DNA of 64,000 bases from the NCBI GenBank assembly GCA_029168955.1, contig JAPDOI010000107.1, positions 1,488,001 to 1,552,000 on the forward strand. Direction: 5' to 3'. A program made the translations under genes and the position numbers. The stretch's first letter is position 1. Every line of letters starts with the position of its first letter. Positions 46,401 to 52,400 of the stretch are shown one piece after another. The DNA is from Aplectana chamaeleonis (Eukaryota > Nematoda > Chromadorea > Rhabditida > Cosmocercidae). The notes under the pieces were generated by a model. That model did not search any database. It was not told where the DNA came from and worked only from the letters and a program-made list of their open reading frames with translations.

Positions 46401-49400
46401 ATGGCACGGATAGTGTTGGTCATTTCACGAATCCAGATGGAGGAAGAGCTTTCAGCATTTCAGCAGTGATATTGTCATCTCCACCTGCCTTTCCATTCTT
46501 CATTTTCCGGACACAATTCAAAAATTCAGCCTCAGTCGGCGGTTCCTCACTGACATGTGCATCATAATGTGCTCTCTGAACACGCGGGAGCTCTGGTACT
46601 GACGATTCAGTAGTGAACTGAAGTAATCCTTCTATATTGGCAGCGTCGCGTCCCCAACTGCAACTCCATTGGTAGTGTTGTGGACGGGAGAACAAATCTT
46701 CATCTTCCAGCTATACTGTCGTAACAACATGTAGGTTTTCCTCGGATTCTTCTCTTCCCAAACCTTCTCGAACTCCTTAACTCTACACGTCCACTCTCGC
46801 TCGCGGTCACTTTGAAGCTGCCGACGCAACTTCCTCAGACGCTTCTCCTCCACGAAGTTTCTTGCAGTTCGGAGAGCACATACTCTGTTGTAGGTAGATT
46901 TTGCTTCCTCTGAAACGTAGGCGAACTTCTTCTTGGGCCGTACAACCGGGAGTGCCTCTTTCGAAGCGTCCTGGATGCACTTGACGAAAGAGTTCGCGTC
47001 GCAAAGTTTCTCCTTAGTCCGTACTCCAATATGAATAGAAACGCGTTTTTCTGCATTCTTCATCTCTGAGTCTTGTCATGTCAATCCTCTGGAAAGGCTG
47101 AGCCCCTCGTTTTCTCTTATGAATCCTCTCAGTGAAGTTCAACAGAACTGGAAGGTTATCCGAATCGAATGCGACATCTCACACAGCTCTAGATCTTCGA
47201 ATGTCCGATACTGGAATATTGCTCGTTAGAACATAGTCGAGCTGTAGTTTCGAGGTTCCGCTTCCGCTGCTCTTTTGGAGATAGCTGGGTTGGTCCCTGC
47301 CACGTAAGTTGTTGGCGGCGATGATTCCTCTTGAATGTCGATGCAATAATCAGAGTAGCCATTGTCCGATGTTTTCTCCGCTGGGTAGAACCATTTACCG
47401 AGTACCTCGGATTCCTGATCAAGTCCCTTCTACGCGTTTGCTTCGATTCCCACGACAACAGCATGTTGGCAAGGTATCCTGGCTGGCAGCGCATTGAGTT
47501 CCTCATAAAACGCATCCTTCGAATTGTCTTCGGCGGTTTCAGAGGGCGCATGAGCCCTCTCCATTCTCAGATTGAATCCTCTGTGATCCCGCAGTCGCAC
47601 AAATGCATTCCTACACGACGTTGAGCTGAATTCCTCGATCATATCATTGTAGTCCTTCCTTACAGCTATCGTACAGCCTCCCACTCTCCTATCGTCTGCG
47701 TTACCGCAGTTGATGGCGTACTCTCCGACGTTGATGACGGGTCTAGAAAGGTTCAAAGGTCTATTGCAGTTAATGATGTGGGTCTCATGCGGCAATTGAA
47801 CAAATGCACTGTATTGTGGCCGGAGGTACCACAGCCCGGGCAAGCGTCGGGTATGCTACTGTCTACCGCGTTCACGCAGGACCCCAGGAACGTTGAGTGT
47901 CCGCAGCGCAGTAAGGCGAGTGTGCACCCGGCTCGCCTACCGAGTTGAGACTCTGATTTGCAGACCCGAGGCTACACCACTCCCGAAACGGGATCAATAA
48001 CCGCCCTCCCCAAACAACCTCGAACAAACTGGGTGTGCCCCCCTGGGCGCAGCAATTGGAGGCAGGGTTGAGCAGGCCTTTGCGCCAATTTTGGCGGAGG
48101 TACGACCCCCCTTGTTGACCAGAAGTTGCAGAAATTTCCAAAATTTTTACGATCCCCCTTGATTAAAAATAAAAACTATTTTAGCCTTATTATAGTGACC
48201 AAAAAAGTTTAAAATGCATATTTCTCCCACGCACCTGAATATTTTGGAGAAGGTTATTTTTATTTCAGAAATTTTGCGACCTCCCCATTTATCATTTCTC
48301 TAAAATTTTTTCAATTTTTACGACACCCCCCCCCTGAGCCGAGTCGCAACCCTGCTCAACCCCGGATGGAGACGTTCCTGTTATGAATCGTGCCATTTTT
48401 GCAGGTCTACTGTATTTTGAGCGTCGGCAAACGGCTTTCTGATCTCTCTCTCTCTCTTTCTCGCTCTCTTTCTAACGGGATCAAGTAGTCGCCAAGATTT
48501 GTGGTTAGAATGTTTGATGATGTTTATAATGCAGCTCCTGGAGTTAGAGCTGACAGTGCTTTTTTGCTGGTTGTGCCAGTGTCGTGGCGTGTAAATATAT
48601 GTATATACAATGACCACAGTTCCGTATTGGCGTACTCAAGAATGTCGCACATCCCAACTTTTCGCTTCTATCTATCGGATTTTCACCCTCGTAGTACTCG
48701 TACGCGACTGCGTGCCGCTGTCTCTACTATTGATAGTCAAGGATGGTTTACTTCTGAGCTCACGAGGAAGAGTCTGCAGCAAGTCGAGCACTCCAGCTCA
48801 TATCCGAGTACCTGTCCTGTGCCCCTCCTAACCCCATCCACGGTGGTGTACCACCCAAGGTCGATGATAGCGGAAACGAATCCCAGACGCTCACGCGGTA
48901 CTCTGGCGGGTCTACGATGTGGCCATTCCTCGTATCTCAAGGCTTACGTTCATAGGATCGATGATTCGGTGCCTGATAAATGTCCTGACTGTCATCATAC
49001 AAGAGATGACTCATTTAATTTATTTTTTGCTCTGCAAGACCAACTTGTCTTCCGCTCACGATATGTGGAACAAGCCTATTGACGTTTTCACCTTTTTGCG
49101 ACTATGAGAAGAAGCTCCACTGTGGCTGATAAGAAGACCCCACCCCCTTTGAGGCCTCAAACCTCGGGCCGTTCCCTGGCCCCGATAATTTGGGGTCAGC
49201 GTGTACGATTGCAAATCTTGAGATGACAACTTGTAAGGACTCTTACGTCTTATACCACAAGGCTCTTTGGACGGCCCGAAACAGCTCAGATACTCGCAAT
49301 TTTAATTTTTTGAAATCTATTCCGTTTTTCGTTTTGCTGTCTATTTCTCGCGTTGTCAACGTGTGCTGAAGCGCACGTAATTTACCTTAAATATCTGCAG

Positions 49401-52400
49401 GTCGCGGGAATTTCCGTGGTAAACGGTAGACCGAGAGTGTTAAAAAGGGAGGAAACTTGAGGTTGTCAGGCTGGGCATCTTTTCTGCTGCGCATACCTCT
49501 TTTCGATAGAGGAATATGCCTGCTTGGACAGATTACAGAACCATTTCGAATCTGCGCTTGACACCGAACCCGATATCATAGCGACTCCAATGCAGGGTGT
49601 GCCCAACCAATGCAGGGTGTGCCCAAGTTGTCCTGCCATCGTTTTTTTATGGGGGGGGGCACTAACGAAAAGTCCGTTGTCTGTTAATTAGACTAGTCTA
49701 ATCACCACACAACGGACCCTTCGTTATTGTCACCGATAAGTGCGTGATTGATGCGTTAACAGATGTACGATTCTACCTAGAGAGTCCGTCATTAGCGTTA
49801 CTCACACCTTCGTGCGCACCTAATTTTCTGCGCTCCCACCTCCGACGCTAAGATGCAGGTCAGGGTGAAATACAGTGAATTGGAATGGATTTTTTTTTGT
49901 CGGGCGAGTAGAGGCCACGTTCTTGGCCTCATGTCATCGATAAATTCAGAATGTGGTCAATATTTGGCCACTTGGATTAGCGACATGACTTCCCTCTACG
50001 CGCCACGCTAGCGTTATTAGCATCGGAGGTGCGACCGCAAATATTCAGGTTGTCTTTGTGGGAATTTTTTTGGTAAAGGGATTTAACAGCCTGAAGGGCA
50101 TGTAGGAAAGGGTCACGAACCCTGTAGTTGAAGGAATCAATCATTCAATCGTTGCTGCAGTGGAAATGCCCCGGCCTCTCGTGATGGCGCTCCAGCCTGC
50201 TGTTTAATGAGCCGCAGCCTTCGCCTTCAACCACAGGAGAGGCAGGCCGAGGCTTCTCCGCTGGCAGGCGCGGTTATAGGGCCTGGGCCTGCTGCCTGAC
50301 TGGTTTCCGGTTCGCCGATTCCGAGTGTTTGAGAGGATCAGAGGGTTTTTGTGTAATTCGTGGACGGAGTTACGATCCCCTCCCCTTAGTAACCGAAGTC
50401 GCCGGTAATTTTCACGATGCTCCTCCCAAGTTTCCCGTTTTTGGGACGAATTTGTTGCGATTCCCACACAAAAATAGGCCGAACCTTCCCCTAGCGAAAA
50501 AAAAACAGTAGCGGTTTCCTCAGCACCTCTCCCCTCAGTCTGTTGAGGTGTGAAGGTATCCTGAGATTTTCAACTCTGGTTGCTGCTGCCAGACCCATTT
50601 TCCTCGTCCACGTGCTGCTCAAGCCTAACGCTGATAAGTAAGACGGTGAACGGATCTTAAAAGATGGGCGGGGGGGGATTTCACCGACCTTATCGTTCAG
50701 GAAGTCATATTCTTGAGGAGGCTTTGAATGAAATCGCTTCGGATTGTGTCCGTATCAACAGCTATGAGCTTAGTCATTTGGCTGCTATTACAAAGTTTGA
50801 GGTGTTTGGTAAATAGAGGAGCACACGCTGAAGATTGTTTGTTGTATCGTGGATCGCCTTTTAGGAAAATTTCAAATTGATGTGATGTTTTTACAGACAG
50901 TTCATTGTTCGACACTTCATATTTGTTGGGGACGATATTGAGAAGGCGATTGAGGCTGAGTTTTCCTTCACAGCCAAGCTCATTTTTGAAGATGCGCGTA
51001 ACAATTCCGCATGGAATCACAGATACTTTGTGTTACAATCTACGAACAAAATTGTCGATCCGCCAACTCTTGACAATGAAATCAGGTAATTTCTTCTATT
51101 GCAGCCTGTCATTTCAGTATTGGCGTAACATCTTTTTTTCAGCCTCACAAAGCGCTTCATCGAGAAGATGCCTAATAACGAAAGCGTTTGGAATTACCTA
51201 GCGGGGTATGAAATGTTTAAATTCATGCTTCTATCGAGTCTCTTATTGATTTATTGCATAGATTATTGATGAGCTCTGGAATATCGTCCCGAACTGACGT
51301 TGTTGATTTTGTTGAAGACCTTTATGAGAGGACTGAACCATCAAAACGGGCTCCATATTTGGTGGGAAACATTTTGAACTTTGTGGCTGCACGAGTTACT
51401 CTGCCGCTATACTACATCTTAGGTTTCCTTCCTCTGTGATATACTTTTGGAAAATATTGAGAATGACGTCGACGTGAACAAAAGTTATAAGACAGTGAAA
51501 GAGGTTAGTTCAGTATTTTGTGTTTCGTTTTTTTCACAACTGAAATATTTGGGTAGTACATTTCATTTCCTTTTTAAGAGCGGTTGAAGATGTAATAATG
51601 CAATGTACTGTCGGCACGGATCGCAGTGATACTTTGCGTTCCTTATTGTGTGTTGGCTCAAACGCGGTGCATGTGTGTTATAACATATGCGCACTGAGTT
51701 TACGCCAATGCACAAAAAAGAACGCAAAGTGTCATTGCGATTAATGTCGACTGTACTGCCCATAACGGAGTGAGGTTCTGGTCCGCATTTGCGGAAAAGC
51801 GCTTCCGCCACACGCCGTACAAGCAAAATTGTGTTGAGACCACGGGGTCAATGAATTATTGAATCTTGTCCGAGCACGATTATCTTCGAGCTGCCTTTTA
51901 TAAGGCGCTATTTATTCTCCTCAGTGCGTCACGCTCGGGCGTGGCGTTGGAGTCTGAATGGCCAGACGCCACGCCCGCGCGGCACGCGGTAGACCCGCGC
52001 TCCGTCATGGGGCTATGGCTGTGACGACTTTCCATCATTTTCATTATTAATCCATCTTTGATTTCTTTTCGTTTCATAATTCATGTGTGCTGTACTTCCC
52101 TCTGCTATCATGATGGTAAACACGTGTACAGATTTTCCGTGCTCAAAAAGGATGAGGCCCACTTCAATCCGCTCCGCCTTGGCGCGACGACTCATTTTCC
52201 CTCAGAATCTCAGGGAAAATGGGACGTCGACAACAGGTTGATCCGCCCACCATGAGTCACCGCTGGCCAAGGCGCCGATATTCGGCGGGGCCGTGGTCAC
52301 GCGTTATGCTCTGGTCGATGTCGAGCTGTTGCACAGCAATTACGGCCGCGATTTATGATCTCGTCGATGTCGATTGCACATCTAGCGCTCTAGATACAAG

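Larger units (their letters stand above)
29275..47743 (-). mobile_element. One RTE-like LINE broken by nested insertions
   Basis: Minus-strand pieces read in order: 47743-45929 (endonuclease, first half of RT), 42443-42362 (FNFAVDDIMRRVVEQFPPDV), 40304-40038 (ILTPLGRSLVDLEYADDIVLF to ENHGSY), 35393-35204 (AADIQQRCAKA to IERLD), 29569-29436 (KERKLFRRSLGYLWPRM to LPTPSQA) and 29400-29275 (EGRLRLFGHILRRPPDR). Protein frame joins exactly where insertions are removed, for example PPDV-ILTPL and HGSY-AADIQ. About 2.6 kb of RTE is thus spread over 18.5 kb of FNTA intron 4. Several frameshifts show the RTE itself is inactive. Confidence 0.85.

Noticed and set aside
47430..47843. 137-residue ORF as a gene
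   Set aside because: It joins an out-of-frame LINE-C knuckle to RTE endonuclease sequence; the boundary at about 47743 is a junction between elements.
50697..51020. Minus-strand 107-residue ORF
   Set aside because: It is antisense to FNTA exon 5 and has no family likeness.
51254..51439. 61-residue ORF as the true C-terminal FNTA coding
   Set aside because: It reads through the 61-bp intron 51362-51422; splicing restores the conserved PYL-VSFLCD junction and continues for two more exons.
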